DNA of 50,427 nucleotides from Acanthaster planci (Eukaryota; Echinodermata; Asteroidea; Valvatida; Acanthasteridae), in NCBI RefSeq assembly GCF_001949145.1, contig NW_019091405.1, positions 1,466,027 to 1,516,453 of the forward strand, read 5' to 3'. Each line of letters starts with the position of its first letter. Positions within the stretch are counted from its first letter, which is position 1. A program made the translations under genes and the position numbers. The notes beneath the pieces are model-generated. The model did not search any database. It worked only from the letters and a program-made list of their open reading frames with translations, and was not told where the DNA came from. This document shows, in pieces, positions 10,801 through 25,800 of this stretch.

Positions 10801-13800
10801 TACTGACCTGTGACTAGGCTATCCCCCTGCTGTTCCATCCTCCTGTGTTGCTGCTCTAACTGCTGCAGGTACTGCTGGTAGTAATGTTCCTGCAATTGCT
10901 GTAGCAACACTTGTTGCTGTTGGTGAGAAAGAAAGCAAGCGTAGCACACCTGTCAACACTGGCAACTCAGAAACGAAATGCAAAGTGTGTGCACTACAAG
11001 CACCTTGCCGTCTAACTTATTTTGAGCAGGCATCTAATGTACATGTACAACCTGCATGTAAATAAGGTAACATTAATGGTGATATTCTTGGTTGCTAGAC
11101 AGGTCTTCACGGTACAAACCTGACCTCTGACCCCAAACATCTCCAAGAGCATATGAAAATTTGCAACAGAATGTAAAGCAAAGAGCACCTTGGAGTGAAA
11201 ATAACAAATGTGAGATGGGCACTTGGTGCGAATAGTTGTGAAGTGTCTCCGCTTACAGCAATGTTCTAGATGGTTTTGCTGCTGACCATGGAATTAACGG
11301 TCAATAGGTATGCTCATGACCGACCNNNNNNNNNNNNNNNNNNNNNNNNNNNNNNNNNNNNNNNNNNNNNNNNNNNNNNNNNNNNNNNNNNNNNNNNNNN
11401 NNNNNNNNNNNNNNNNNNNNNNNNNNNNNNNNNNNNNNNNNNNNNNNNNNNNNNNNNNNNNNNNNNNNNNNNNNNNNNNNNNNNNNNNNNNNNNNNNNNN
11501 NNNNNNNNNNNNNNNNNNNNNNNNNNNNNNNNNNNNNNNNNNNNNNNNNNNNNNNNNNNNNNNNNNNNNNNNNNNNNNNNNNNNNNNNNNNNNNNNNNNN
11601 NNNNNNNNNNNNNNNNNNNNNNNNNNNNNNNNNNNNNNNNNNNNNNNNNNNNNNNNNNNNNNNNNNNNNNNNNNNNNNNNNNNNNNNNNNNNNNNNNNNN
11701 NNNNNNNNNNNNNNNNNNNNNNNNNNNNNNNNNNNNNNNNNNNNNNNNNNNNNNNNNNNNNNNNNNNNNNNNNNNNNNNNNNNNNNNNNNNNNNNNNNNN
11801 NNNNNNNNNNNNNNNNNNNNNNNNNNNNNNNNNNNNNNNNNNNNNNNNNNNNNNNNNNNNNNNNNNNNNNNNNNNNNNNNNNNNNNNNNNNNNNNNNNNN
11901 NNNNNNNNNNNNNNNNNNNNNNNNNNNNNNNNNNNNNNNNNNNNNGTAGCTGGGGTAGTAACTGCTTATATATTGCCTCTTTAAACTGTAACCTGTTACA
12001 GACAAGAATGAGAAAATACAGAGGATAAAAGTACATGTAACTGAATAAAGTTGCTACGATGTACGTCATTTGTGCTTTCATGAATAAATCTCCCAAGTCA
12101 CTGTATAGGAAACTCGTAGCCTGTTAACCACTGATGCTCTCCAATGTCCTGACTGATAGTTAGAATGAGTCACTTCAGACCTATTTTGAGGTATTTTTGG
12201 GGAAAGTCATTATCCTACATGTACATATCTCATTCACTTCGCAAGAATTCTTTTTACGTCATTAATTCCAAGACTTTCTTGGATATTTCTCTCTTTTTTT
12301 ATAAGCTTCCAGGGTAACTTAAAAAAATTCCAGAGTTCTCACGGACAGGTAGTCCGATTGATGAGTTGTCAGGTTTGACCTCACATTCCTGGATTCCAGG
12401 GCGGTGCTCAGGCTATAACCGGCAAGATATACAATGGAGGGGTACCCCCTCTTCCCAGTCTAAACCCTAAGACACTCTCGACTACTGTTACCTGATATAT
12501 CCCCTAGATGTCTGAAAAGAATTCCTGCGATTCACGTAAGACAAGGACCACCACTAAGGGGGGAGGGGGTTTTCTCCGTCCGGTATCTTGCTTCAAATGG
12601 CTCAGGCCCCTTGAGCTTGGATTGCTCCTGGGTAAATCACAGCCTACCTCTCCTGCTCTTGTCTCTGGAACTCCTCCTCTGCTCTTCTCCTCTCTTCCTC
12701 TTCAAGCCGTTGTCTCTCTCTCTCTTCCTCTTCCTGTCTTCTTCTTTTTTCTTCTTCTTCTTTCCTGCCCATCAGAGAGAAAAAAGGGTTATAAACACCG
12801 CCACTCTATGAGGCCCAAACAACTTGTCACCAATTTCAACACAGCAATATTAGGCACGGCCAAGTCAAAAATTACAATACGTCCTTTCTGTCCAATTCAT
12901 CTTGCACACTCCTTTAGTGAAAATGGTGACTTACTTTGAGTCATTTTTGTGACCAAGTCAAGTTAAAATCACTGTGTACCAAGTCAAATCCCAAGCCATT
13001 TTTCCCCCCAAAAAATTAAGTTATAAGTGATCTTTCCCAAGCCATTTTTTCAGCCTTTCCAATGTAACAATCGACATGACACTTGAACACTTCTATCGCA
13101 ATTCATTTCTGAAGCAACCTAAATGTATGATGTTTTACACAACAGGTCTGACTTGTCAATCCCATTTTTCCCATCATATTATGCGAACATTTCTAAAGGT
13201 AAAATATCAGTGTAATCATAGAAGGCAGTTTCAAAATGGGGAATGAAAAGTCATTTTTGGGGGGGTTGGCATTTATTTCTACAAAAGTTTGTGAGGTAAA
13301 AATTCAAGTCGAGTCTCGATTAAACAAAATTGTGCCTTGGTTCCGACTGGAATCCAAGTTAGCAATCTAAGTTAACAAGTCTGCTTTGAGTACACAACTT
13401 CATCACAGCGTAAACTTCAAGATCCCATCATTACTTACTTCATCAACAAACTCTGATGAGTTAGAGTTCGCTCTGGCTGCAACATTTCTACACGACTTGG
13501 AATTCAAACCCATTCTCCCAAAACATGCAGCCTTAACATTTCAAGTCCTCAACCTTTCCAGAACTTCAGTGTTGCCACTTTACTTTACCCAACAGAGTCT
13601 TATTCGACACAAAAATGGCACTGCCTGACAAATTCAGGGTGCCTATATATGCATAATTATACCATCCAAGTATCGAACATCCAAAGAGGGTATAGTTGCC
13701 CAAGGAACCCCCCAGATGCAGCATACGGTTACCTTCTTCTTTCTTGCTCTTCTTTCTCCCTCCTGTGGGCTTCAATGTATGGTTTCAGTTGTGTACAGGT

Positions 13801-16800
13801 TTCATTCAGATGTAGACAGAACTCTAGCATGGCAGTCTCTTTGGTCATATCACCAAGTTCCTGCCATTTTCTCCTGGGAGAAAAAGGAAAACAAGGAAAT
13901 CAGTAACATTATGCAGCGCTACATGCATTCAGAATTTGACATGCAGGTATTAGTTTGGCTCATTACTGTTAATGACCTATGGGGCCTCATGCACGAACAA
14001 GCAAGGGGAGATTTCTCACCAAGCAACAATCTCCGTTGGGACAAAACAGCATTGGTACGTGACTGTTTGGTACTAATTACATGTATTTCACAAACCTGCA
14101 GTACATTTGTACTGCTGGCATATAAAGTGCTGGAATGGATGCATGATGTGAAGAAATGCTGACCAATACATACATGAACATGTAAATTCTAACTCTTTCA
14201 GGAGCTTAACTGATCAAATGACCATAAACGTGATCTCACCATCTTCAACATTAAAGCTTAGTAAATAATTCCCTTTCTCCAGAGCAGTGTGAAAAATTAC
14301 ATAAAAATTGCACGTTGACATAAATAATACAGAATTACAAAACCTCATAAAGCAGTCTGGTAGTACGTGTTTAAACCCTTTGAAAACTCAATAATTTTGA
14401 ACATGTGATGGTAGGACTAGAAAAAAACAACACGAAACCGACAGTGCATACATGTACATGTAGCATTTCACTTTCAGTAAGAGCCAAATAAATATATCCT
14501 TGCTTTGCCAAGGCACCATTAAAAAACCTTCAGGTGTTTAGAGATAAGAACTGATCTAATAAACTGATCAAAGCACAGATGAGCATGTATTTACATATAT
14601 ATGTGAAATGTATACAAAATTGATATCAGTGAAGACTGAGTATAGTACATGTATGCTAACCCTAACCTTCAATTCCAAATTAAATATTAAACTTGAAATA
14701 AAAATGAAACTAAATTATTAGTCCTGGAGAACTGGGGACTGTAAGACCAAAGACTGCTACAGTACATGTACATGGAAGTTTAAACTAATGCATGTTACAT
14801 GGAGCTGCTGACTTCACAAGGTTGAAGACAATGTTTTTGTTTCACTGGCTTTTTCTTTGAAAGTGCTGCACAGATAAACAAATTTATACAAGGTTTTAAC
14901 AGGCGAAAATGAAGCAGAACAAAACAGCAACGTACATGTACCTGTAACTCGTTTTGGTGGGGCATCTTTTACAATAATTCCCTATTTAACAAATGGAAGA
15001 GTCAGCTTGATTGGAGAGATGCTTGGGGGAAAAATGGATTTGAGAGAAAATTTAGCAGAGTGAGTATTTTTAGCAGATTTCTAGTAGAATTCTGGAAATT
15101 TTCGGATTCTGGCAGAAAAATTTCTTAGATAATGTATGATGTTTTGAAGAATTGTTTTGTCTTCAAACAAATTATCAGTTTTGTTGTAATGTATCAACTG
15201 AAGTTTCCAAACCCATGCAAGATGGGACAGGCAGGTTTGTCTATGTTGAGGTTTTCTAGTGCCCAGACTTCATAATACAGCGTTATTAACCAAAACATTC
15301 CCACTAGTGCTAGGCCCAGTTATTAATACCCATCTGTATTTCTTCTTGTGATCAGGCATTCTGTTTAACATGTGCAAGTGATTTAAAGCATTCATAATGT
15401 ACACGTATTTCCTTTAATTTTAGGTGGTTTGAGAGATTTTTTGGTCAGATTTAGCAGAATTATAGAGTGCATCTAGCAGAACTCCACCATTTTCATCAAG
15501 CCAACCTGAGTGTGATAACCCAAGAGAGGTTGACAAAATGGCCATGTGGCATGTCCACATGTTATGTGCAGGTGTCCATGTCGGAGCAATTAGGGAAGAC
15601 ATAAAACTCTGTATGCAGGTAGATACACACTTGCACACAATTCAAAGGTTATTTCATATTTTCCAAGGTTGCACTTTACACAAATTTATGCATATTGGGG
15701 GTTCATTATGAAATGCATGTACATGTACATAGAAAAGTTCACAAGAAACTGAACTGAACCACCATACAAGAAATAGACTAGTGTAAAAAAAAAAGGATCA
15801 GCAAGACGCAAATGTGCACAGTGCAAGCCATTTGAGTTGAAAGAAAACCCCAAACCATAGTGAAAATGATAAAACAAAATGGCTACAATGCAGAGCAGGC
15901 ATTCCACTCACCTCCTGTCGTTGCCTACGACATCAAGATAGCCAACTGGGGGTGAATTTGTGGGATCGTACTTGCCACAAGTGATCTGCTTCACGTAGGC
16001 GATCAGCTGGACTTTGTCCCTGTAAGACAGGTGAAATGCTTTTCCCTCCTTGTCTGCAAACAAAGGAGAAAGGAGAGGAAATGGAAAAACCAACCAACCG
16101 GACTCACTGCATAAATACATGAAGGTAAATCTCAGGGGTCTTCCTATGCATACAGTACAAATTTCCTGGTTCTCATTAACTACGGCAGAAATCTGTTGCC
16201 CACCCTGCGACTAACTGTAGCATTACATTAAAGTTAATGGCTTGCTGAGGAAAGGTTAACCAGAGGGATACAGGAATAGAAAGCAGTTCTCTTTTGAACT
16301 GAATTTCACTGGGATGGCATTCATGGTAGGCCAACATCTTGCAGACTTCTCCATGACAACATGGAGTCAATAAAAAGCACATTTACATGCACCAAGCTGT
16401 AGGCATCTGTGCTAGTCTTATTTATGATGAAGTTGAGAGAGATGTTTTAAATGTCTTGCAAGGTTACAGAAAAAAAGCATCAGCGATAGGAATGAGGGAA
16501 AAGTATACAGCATCCTCAGTTTGAGTCCAAACAAAGATGAAAATCAAGTAAATTTGCGTACACTGTAATCAAATGCCAACATGATACATGTAAATATTAA
16601 CATGCCCACCTATGCACTAAACTGTTCATCCATTGTACAGTATACATTTCCCTGTAAATGTATACAAATTGAGTACACATTTGAAAACAGCAGGAAAACC
16701 TGCAACACGGTAAGGAAACAGAGGTCAGATTAATGTACATTACACATATAGAACATGATGTGGTCAACATCTGCCCACATGTGCCAGTATTTGCGATAAA

Positions 16801-19800
16801 GTTTGCTCATCTGTGCAAGCATGTATCCGTTTGTACTTTTCAAATGCTCATTACTGATTTCTGGACTAAATAAACTGGCTTTTTAAATGTACATGTACAT
16901 GTGAATCAGGGCCTACATGTACATGTACACGCAACTTTGGAACATTTGGCAAATGTACATGTACATGTACTATACATGTACATGTACTGTATTTTGATTA
17001 AGGGACAAGAGACCTGTCCCCAGGCATGTAAATGTCATTTTAAATAGCATATATGTAACTTGAAACATTATAATAAGTCTATTCAATCGAAATTCATACA
17101 ACTTGAGTGGATACCAACAAGCAAAGTCATTTAAGACTGTTTTTTCTCAAGGCGCTATTTCAAATGTTTTACCATGCCTGTACCGGTACTTCTGCATGTA
17201 CCGGTACAGGGTACAATGTACATGCATGCCCTGCCACCTACACGGTATTCTGTTTCAAAAGCCAACATATTATAATGCCCTTCTAACCTCATTTCTCTGT
17301 GTTTAACAGACAGGAAGCGTGTTGTGTTTGTTCAGCCATGCAAGTGTATTTTTACTACAGATGTGAAGCCATATTGAGTTACTGAAAACATACAAATATA
17401 TCTAATATGGTCATTAACAATGTATGTTTAAACTCTCTTTTCTAGTGACAATCTGTCCACTGCATGTGGTCTCCTGGGAAACCATCTTTACATAATTTTT
17501 TAACATTTCACATAAAAAGGTTGAAAAAATAAACTTCTTTACATCTATGAATTATAAATTAAAATGCAAATATCATGCACGGAACTTTACATTAATACAT
17601 CATAAGAGATGAGTGGAACAACTTATACATGTTATACTGGTTAACTTCAAACAACTGCACAGATTCTTCCTTGACAACTACATTGTAAATGTCCAGAGAA
17701 TGTCCTCATGGACTGTTTATACAAATCATATGAGTGGTGAAGGAGAAGTGTTATTCTTCATTACAAACTGTACAAATCACCCCTACATGTATGTGTACAT
17801 ATTGCATTTACATATATCTACATATCCTATGACAGGAAAATAAGGAAAGAGACTGATGAAATCTCTTTCATTCTTAACTCTCTCATGAATATGTATCCTG
17901 TATAATAAATATGCAAACAAGCGACAGCCACATCAAAATGAGGTGGGTTGTACAACTAAAATTTAAACAGTACATGTCTTATCTATAAACACTGTTTATG
18001 ACTTCACCAGCGATCACGACATGTACCTAAAAAAGAAATATCCAATTATCCTGTCTTGCTGAGAGAATGTGCACACATCCAATTGCATCTACTGTAGTTG
18101 TTCCCCCACACTTTGACTGCAAACGAATAAATTTGATTCCTTGCTGCATACAATTGAGGCCACACCCCAGAGTCGCTGACATAACAGCTGCTGTTGATGC
18201 AAATTAAATAATCCTTGAGGCATTACCCATTTCGATCTTTTTTTACAAGGCAAGACAAGTGACAATTTTATCCTTGATGCGATTGGAGCCCAAAATCTGC
18301 TCTCTCTCCCCCTTCCCCCCCTGATTTCACCCGTAGGAAGTCAAACTGGACGATGATGCCACAAGACAAAGTAAAGTTCAGCTTCTGAGAAAACATCTAA
18401 ATGTACATGTACAATGGCTATAAAATTACATGCGTGTGAAACAAAATGTCTGAACCTTAAACAACATACATAAATAAAATCTATAAGCAATTTTGGCCAG
18501 TTCTAAGAATATTTAATAGGATTTTTAATGCTATTCCTACGATATAAAAAAATCCACAAGTACAAGTAAATGACAGTGAAAAAAAATTAAATTGGAGGAT
18601 TCATTACTGCTAGCGGCAAAGACATACCTGCAAGAAAATTGAGTCATATCAGCTATATCTTGCTGCATACATGTACATCATACATGTGAATGTTAAATAT
18701 ATGCAATGTACATGTACATGTACCTGTGCAAATACCGTACCATAGAGTATTCAGCAGCTGAAATAAGGAACTCTAACAGATGAAACAAACACACTTGAAG
18801 AACTGATATTTCAAAGAAGGACACAAATGAAATTGATACATTATGAATATTTTAAAGTCTTACCATCATGGGCTTCATGTTGACATGTTCATGTAATAAA
18901 TACAGTCCACAGTACATGTCTGTACATGTACATGCATGCTTTGCCATGTGTGTACACATGGTACAGTGTACATGTACATGAATCAACTACATACATGTAC
19001 ATGTTAGTGGTATTGTTGGGCTGTACGTGTAAAGCTTGACATGCTTGATGTACGTACCATGTAAAAATATTCATCCCTCAAGGCGCAAGTAATCAAACGC
19101 AATATGTGATGCTATTAAGTAATCATATCATTGATGATTCTTGTGCAATATTACTGTAGCAGTAATCTTCATTGTGAGAACATGGTGAGAAAGATTCTAC
19201 ATGTACATGCATGGACTGCACAAAATTTCACAAAATATACTAAATTATGAAATGAAATTGAAGCCAAACAAGACAATGGCAAATATGCTATCAGTAAAAA
19301 AAAAAGCGACTTACCAGTGAGTAATTCTAAAAGAATTCCAGTTCCAATGATGTGCGCTGAAGATCAGAGCTAGACAGTTTATGCAATGCGTACAACCCTA
19401 TGTACTGCTGTGGTTCTCTTGCTTCACCATGAAGATGAATATGATAAAGCTTGCACTGCACACATACTGTACATGTACACTGTGCCAGTGAAAATGACAA
19501 TATCAAGCTGGGATATTCCATTGTCATTGAGGGGTGGCCCACTGGCAGGAAGCCCCATGGAAAAGTGAAAGTGACTTCATCAACTGCTAGGGCCCTGTTC
19601 ACCAACTCGAACAAATCTATAAATCCAAATCATTCCAGCTTTCTACCCCCCCCCACAGTTTTCCAACAGGAAAATCACAGACACATTTTATTTCAACTGA
19701 CTAACAGATTGAAAATATAAAGAGCAATTCCCAAGTAACACTATAAACCGACTAAGCACATGATTTGCACAACACACATTTTCTTTCCATTGAATAAATA

Positions 19801-22800
19801 CCTGCCTTCTTATATTACGGTAATCTTTATAGTAATGGTATTCTGATAATAATATAGAATAGATTTCTTGCGTATCTATGCTGTCTCATGCATTTGAATA
19901 ATGTGGAATTATACTGTGATTACAAGGAATTATTTTTGTAGCCTTTAATATCCAATTTACTTACAAGCATCTAGACGTATCCCTAGCTCAACAAGTCCAT
20001 ATACAAGCGACGTAGATGGGCAGGCAGACTTGTCTAGTCCTGTTCATTTTTTGCACATCGCACACTCACTTTGCTGATAATGCATTCAAGAGACACAGCT
20101 GTGGTTTTCAAGTCAACAGCAAGCCAGACAGATGTTTATTCCCTTGCCATGTTCAAATATTAGACACCTGGAAGTATTTGGCTTCCAGTGCATCGATTTT
20201 ATGGGTCTAGAGTAATACACAAAGCTAAAAATATCATCACTTTGAACCAACTGATGTGCAATTAGATATTCCACTTTCCACACAATTACAAAATACAACT
20301 AACAGAAAGTACAGTAAAAAAAAAAGTTCTACAGAGGGTTTGCATGGCTGCCATCTTGCAGGCCAGTGCTTTTGTTTTAAAAGGAAAATGCAAAAAAGAG
20401 GTTTCTCTGTGGTACAAAAGAACTGTCCTGCAGGATGGCTGCTACACAAAGCCTCTTTTTTTTAAATCGTTAAAAATCAAACCTAAATTGAATTGAATAC
20501 AAATTTCATTCACATTAACCAGTTAGTCCCTGAACCATCCAAACTACGGAATCAGTTTAAAGTGACACATTGTGATACAAATGCTCTAATGGGATAAAAT
20601 GAATGCAGTAAAGCAGTTTCACAAACAAAGGGAACAGTTCAGTGTGATAGTACTTCGGACTTGCATGTAGATCTTTGCTTGTGATGATGAATGCACCAGT
20701 GAAAAGTCAGCTCTTGATCATGAACATACAATGTATATATGATGTGGTAATCTAACCAGTCTGCTGCACCTTTTCATTACTAAATTCCTACAGTAGTTAT
20801 CTATGCACGCACACAAATGGCTTTGGTGGCAAGAAGTGTGTAAAGGTAGGGGGGTGTAGCTTTGATGATCATTTTCTCTCAAGTTTTCTGGTTTTGTTCA
20901 GTTTTTTCTTCAGAAAATACCATTAAATTGTTTTTGCTATTAGCTTATAATCTTAACGGGAGTTTTAGTACTCTGTAAAAAGAACTTATAATCATGACTT
21001 TTCCTGTGCACATGAGATCGTCGTTTCGAAGTATGGCCCTTTTCCATCAGAAGTAGTATAAATTACATTGTTAGTATTCTTGGGGCACACCTGTGCATAG
21101 CAAACGCGTACTGATGTTCAACGTACATGTACTGCACATACAAGTACACTGTACATACATGTACAGTGTACTTGTATATACACATACATGTACAGTGTAG
21201 CATACCATTGAACCTGGTCGTAGCTTGGGGTAATACCAAAAGAAATGGTGTCCACTTGTTGTGGCTACATGTATGTCAACTAATTTCTGTCTTTCTGAGG
21301 CATTTCAGGTCAGATCCTCTGAAGGAGTGAAGCTGGCAAATAAGTGGTGTTGGAAAAGACAGAGCATCTGCGTACATAATATTGGGGTGGATGGTACCTA
21401 GAAGGAATTGAGTATCTTCATCATGAAAAGTACAAAAGGAGACCGGCTTAGGTACGGCAATCTTGTGCGCACAGGAAAAATCACAATTATAAAGTCTTGT
21501 TACACAGCACTAGAAATTCCACTTAGATTAGGAACAGCAAAATGATTTAATGGGATTTTCTGAAGAAAAAAAAATGAACAAAGCCAGAAAATCTGAGAGA
21601 AAATGATAAAGTCCCATCCCTGCACCTTTTCAATGGCCTGCTCACACTTCTTGCCACCAAGGCCATTTCTAAGCGTGCCTGCATTATTATGAATTTAGTA
21701 GTGAAAAGGACTATGCACACGCACATGAATGTGGGTTGCCAGTTAAGTTTACATGAATCCTCCTGTGTAAACTGTCTTATGAACAGGTGTAGAAGGATAA
21801 AAAACTTACAAGATGGATACAGATACCTTGTTACAGGACGACTGTAAATTGGAGACTGCTCAAAAAAATCCAACAATGTGAAGCAAAGCAATGGTGCAAT
21901 ACGCTTTCCCTAGGCTTTGACCACGTTGACAAAGCTGAGATCAGACGCTAAGATAAATCCACCCTCACTGCACACCTCTGACTGTTGTTCAGAAACACAA
22001 CATCTGTTCTGTGCAGGAAAGCGTGCTTCATATGTATAGCATAGTAGATACTGTTACTATGGTAACACATTACACACATGTATATGTACAAGCACGACAG
22101 CCAATGAGCAAATAAAGAATTACGTACAGAATACTTTAAAAAGTTCATTAGTTCTTCATGGCGTGTACAAGCATGTATTTTTACATGCATGCGACATCAA
22201 AGCCAACAGTTTCTGTACAATTTAAACAAATTTTCTTTAGTCCAATGCACAGATGAAGAGCACATTTAAACCATACAGTTTGTAAATCCCTACCAAATTC
22301 CAAAATGGTCCACAAACACAACCAGCAAAGGTGTTTAGAGAAGACACACAAAACAAATTTCCACCTGTAAGATTTTGCCATTATTTTTGCTTCTATATAT
22401 CTTCACTGTTGCTGATTGTTACCACAAAAAGGTAACTTTGAGCAATATGTAAGAAGCTAAAGTTTATTCTTTAAGTTTCTTAAATATGAAAATGAAATTC
22501 AAATTTGATTGATAATTACCTGTAATGTATTAAATACTCTTTTCAGTTTACTTTAGAAACTTTTATAATCTAGAAAAAAAACAATTCCAGTGTATATAAC
22601 AATGAAATTGATTTCAGGAATACAAGGTAACGTTTGTCACATGGAGAGACATCACATTTGTCACATGGACAGATACGATGTATGTCACATGGACAGACAT
22701 TTTTCGGTGTTTAAATTAGAGAATGAAAATAGAACTGTTCATCACCCAAACTTGTTTTTTTTTCAGTTTTCACAATCATTTTTGTGAAAAAGACTATTAA

Positions 22801-25800
22801 ACTTCAGCTTAAATGAACACTGTAAATTTCTATCAATGAGTAATGTTTGTTACATAGACAGATGTAACATTTGTCACATATCATAACCTGGGGACAGACA
22901 GTCTTTTTGCTTTCTTTTCTAACATTTTGGATTGTTATTTCATTTAATTTGGTTTTGTAATAAATGTATATTGTACTCATAAGATAAGTCTTTTAAGATT
23001 TTTATATTTGGAGGGAAAAGTACCACAACTTAATGATTTACATAAACCATGTCTCTCGAAAAGGGATTAAGCCATGTTGTCTGTCCACACTTCGCCCACT
23101 ACCTCAACTTTGTTCAAATAGGGGAGACAAAAGAAACGTATGACAGTTGTACAAAGATAAGTCATGAAACAAGTGGTGACCATTATTTCATTTGATAAAG
23201 AATTCATGGTTAATTTATGTCAAGTTGTGTGACTGTCAAGTTTACAATGTATGTACAGGTGTACATGTTACTATTAAAGGAAGAGTTCTATACATGTATA
23301 CGGACATCAATAATTTCTCCCAACAATGTATATCATTCATCAGAAAGCAACAACACGCCCTAACGAGTAAAATTTAGGAGGGAAAGTATCAAACCATTTA
23401 TGCAGAAAATACTTAGAATTTTTTGGACCAGTCTCATTATTTTTTTAACAAGGGGTGTTGGGTGATACATGGAACTCCTGCCCAAAAGCTGGCCTACTGA
23501 AACGGCAACAAATCTTGGGGAAATCATGCGGTCATGGTCCTTATGATTTCTTTCGACCGAAATGAATACAGACTACAGCTCTCCTAAACTGTTGTTCAAA
23601 ATTCTACAAAACGCCAGATATAATTTAGAGAGCACCGGTGAGGTAGCAGGTGAAACTGCAGGGACAAACCTACCTGTATTCAGAATCAAATAAACTGGGC
23701 TGTCTTGTAAATAATAGATGCCAAATTAGCAATGACAATGTATGGAATTCTTCCATTTGTTTTCATACTTCCAGAAAGTCACAAGATTAGGTAAAATAAT
23801 ACCCCCACCAGAAGTAATCAGCAACACTAAAATCTTTGAAAATAATGATCCAGTTGTGTATGGAGTTTTTAAATGCTTGGTGCAATCTGTCATTTCCAGA
23901 TTTATTTGAGTAAAACTGGTGAAAACTGGGCAGAAAATAGGCCTACCCATGAAAACTTTGAGCCACCATACAGTGCCAAGAACATCTAACACAGAAAACT
24001 GGAACTTTCTTCCCCTGTACTACATGAAGATGTCTTCATGAAATTCTTTAAATTGAACGTTGTGCCAAGAATTCATATAACTCATAAAATCTTTCCCGAG
24101 AGGATCCTTACATTGCTCTAAATTTGCACCCACAACACACTGCAGAGGGCAGGACCACTTTCTAACTTGTGATTTGTAGCTTTGAGGGACTTCTTTTTTA
24201 AGGAAACAAAAGTCTGGAATAGACTAACCATTAAGCCCAGCACCATTGTTTTCTGTCCAATCACAGCCGTGATCTATGTTCGCCATGCGTGCACAAAGGT
24301 CTGACATCCATACACAAAAGTCCACCAGACCTGCCTGCACGTATGCATGATGCATACTGCTGGAACCTGTAAGGCTGTAGTGTGGCACTGGAGAAAAGTA
24401 CATGCCAAGCGCCCACATGCACAATGGGCAGGGTTTACTGGATCGCTCTATTGCTGTAGGTCTGAACTCCACCTACATGTATTGAATATGGATTTGCATG
24501 AAGTTTTACATTAATTTCAGAACTTCCAAGAATCCAAATTCCAAAACCCCCAAATGCATGTTTAGTTGCTAAGCTGGTATAACAGCAAATCCATATCAGG
24601 CAGCCATGGTACTCAGCACTGTGAACTGGTTAAATATGGTTCAGTATTGCCCAATATCTGAATATTAACCCTCCTAAGTCCTATGCAAATATGCATATCA
24701 GTCAAAATCAGCTAAATGACATATGATATTCCAATAGTATGTACATGTTCTGTACAGGGAGAAGTGGAAGGAAGTTTTGACTGTCTGAGACTTATTACAG
24801 CAAAAGGAGGGTTAATAAATTCCACCATTTGTCCATTTCCCCTGTCTGGTATCTTCATTAAAGCCAAGTCAATTTAGGGAAAGAGTTCCATATACAGACA
24901 ACACTTGATCTTGATGTCCCTGTGCACAAACGTACCTGTATGAGACATGTCTGAGAAAAAATGAGTGTTTTCTACAATTGTAAGTAGGCCTAATGCTACG
25001 GAACTTTCTCAGCCAAATTTGCTTTTTAGGATATATCTTATCACTCTCTGAAGGTTGTGATAACATTTTGAGGAAAGAGTAGTGTTGTCCGTTGGAACTC
25101 TTTCCTAGTCAGGCCAATTGAGCTTCAGCAACAGGCATGACAGGCCTACTACATCGTCAGAGGAAAAGTTGAAATTAGAGGAAAGATTTTACTTTATTGC
25201 AGCCTACCAAAATGCCAGAAGGGTACTTCCAGAATTGTAAGGCTGCTTTAAACTGGATGTAAGGGGTGGGCAATGGTGGGGTACAGGCTACAGCCACGAG
25301 AAACATGAGTATTAACAACTCCCGACTTAGCATCATGTGTATCACAAATACTGCATGAGTGATTTTGTACAATGGTAGAAAGGCATCGTGGGAAGGAAAA
25401 AGGAAAAAAATTGAACCTTTTGCCTTCCCACAATGCTTTTCTACCATTATACAAAAATCACTCATGCAGTATTTAAGATAAGGCTTATGCCAAGCTTAAG
25501 CATAATGCTAGTATAGGCCCAGGCCTAATTAAAATCTTTCCAATCAGGTCTTTACTGTCACCGTTCTTCCACAAAATTCGTTGGTGATTATGTTACGCCC
25601 CAACTATAGTTGGGCCTGTCCCAACTGTAGTTGGGCCCGTCCCAACTAGAGTGCTACAGTTGGGCCGGCCCAACTACAGCAGAGAGGTCCTGTGTGCACG
25701 ATGTGCCCAGCATGTGCCAAAGTCATATTGTTTACAAATGTCATGTCATTGGTCATAGGGCTAGATGAACAGATGAAGTGCCACATTTGTCACATTGACA

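Noticed and set aside
11270-12096. Open frames of more than 220 residues across 11301-12096
   Set aside because: They are open only because the 620 N contain no stop codons. Only 11946-11992 has splice and phase support.
12611-12939. Plus-strand hydrophobic Leu/Ser/Phe-rich frame
   Set aside because: It is the complement of the E/R-rich ACBD3 coiled-coil exon.
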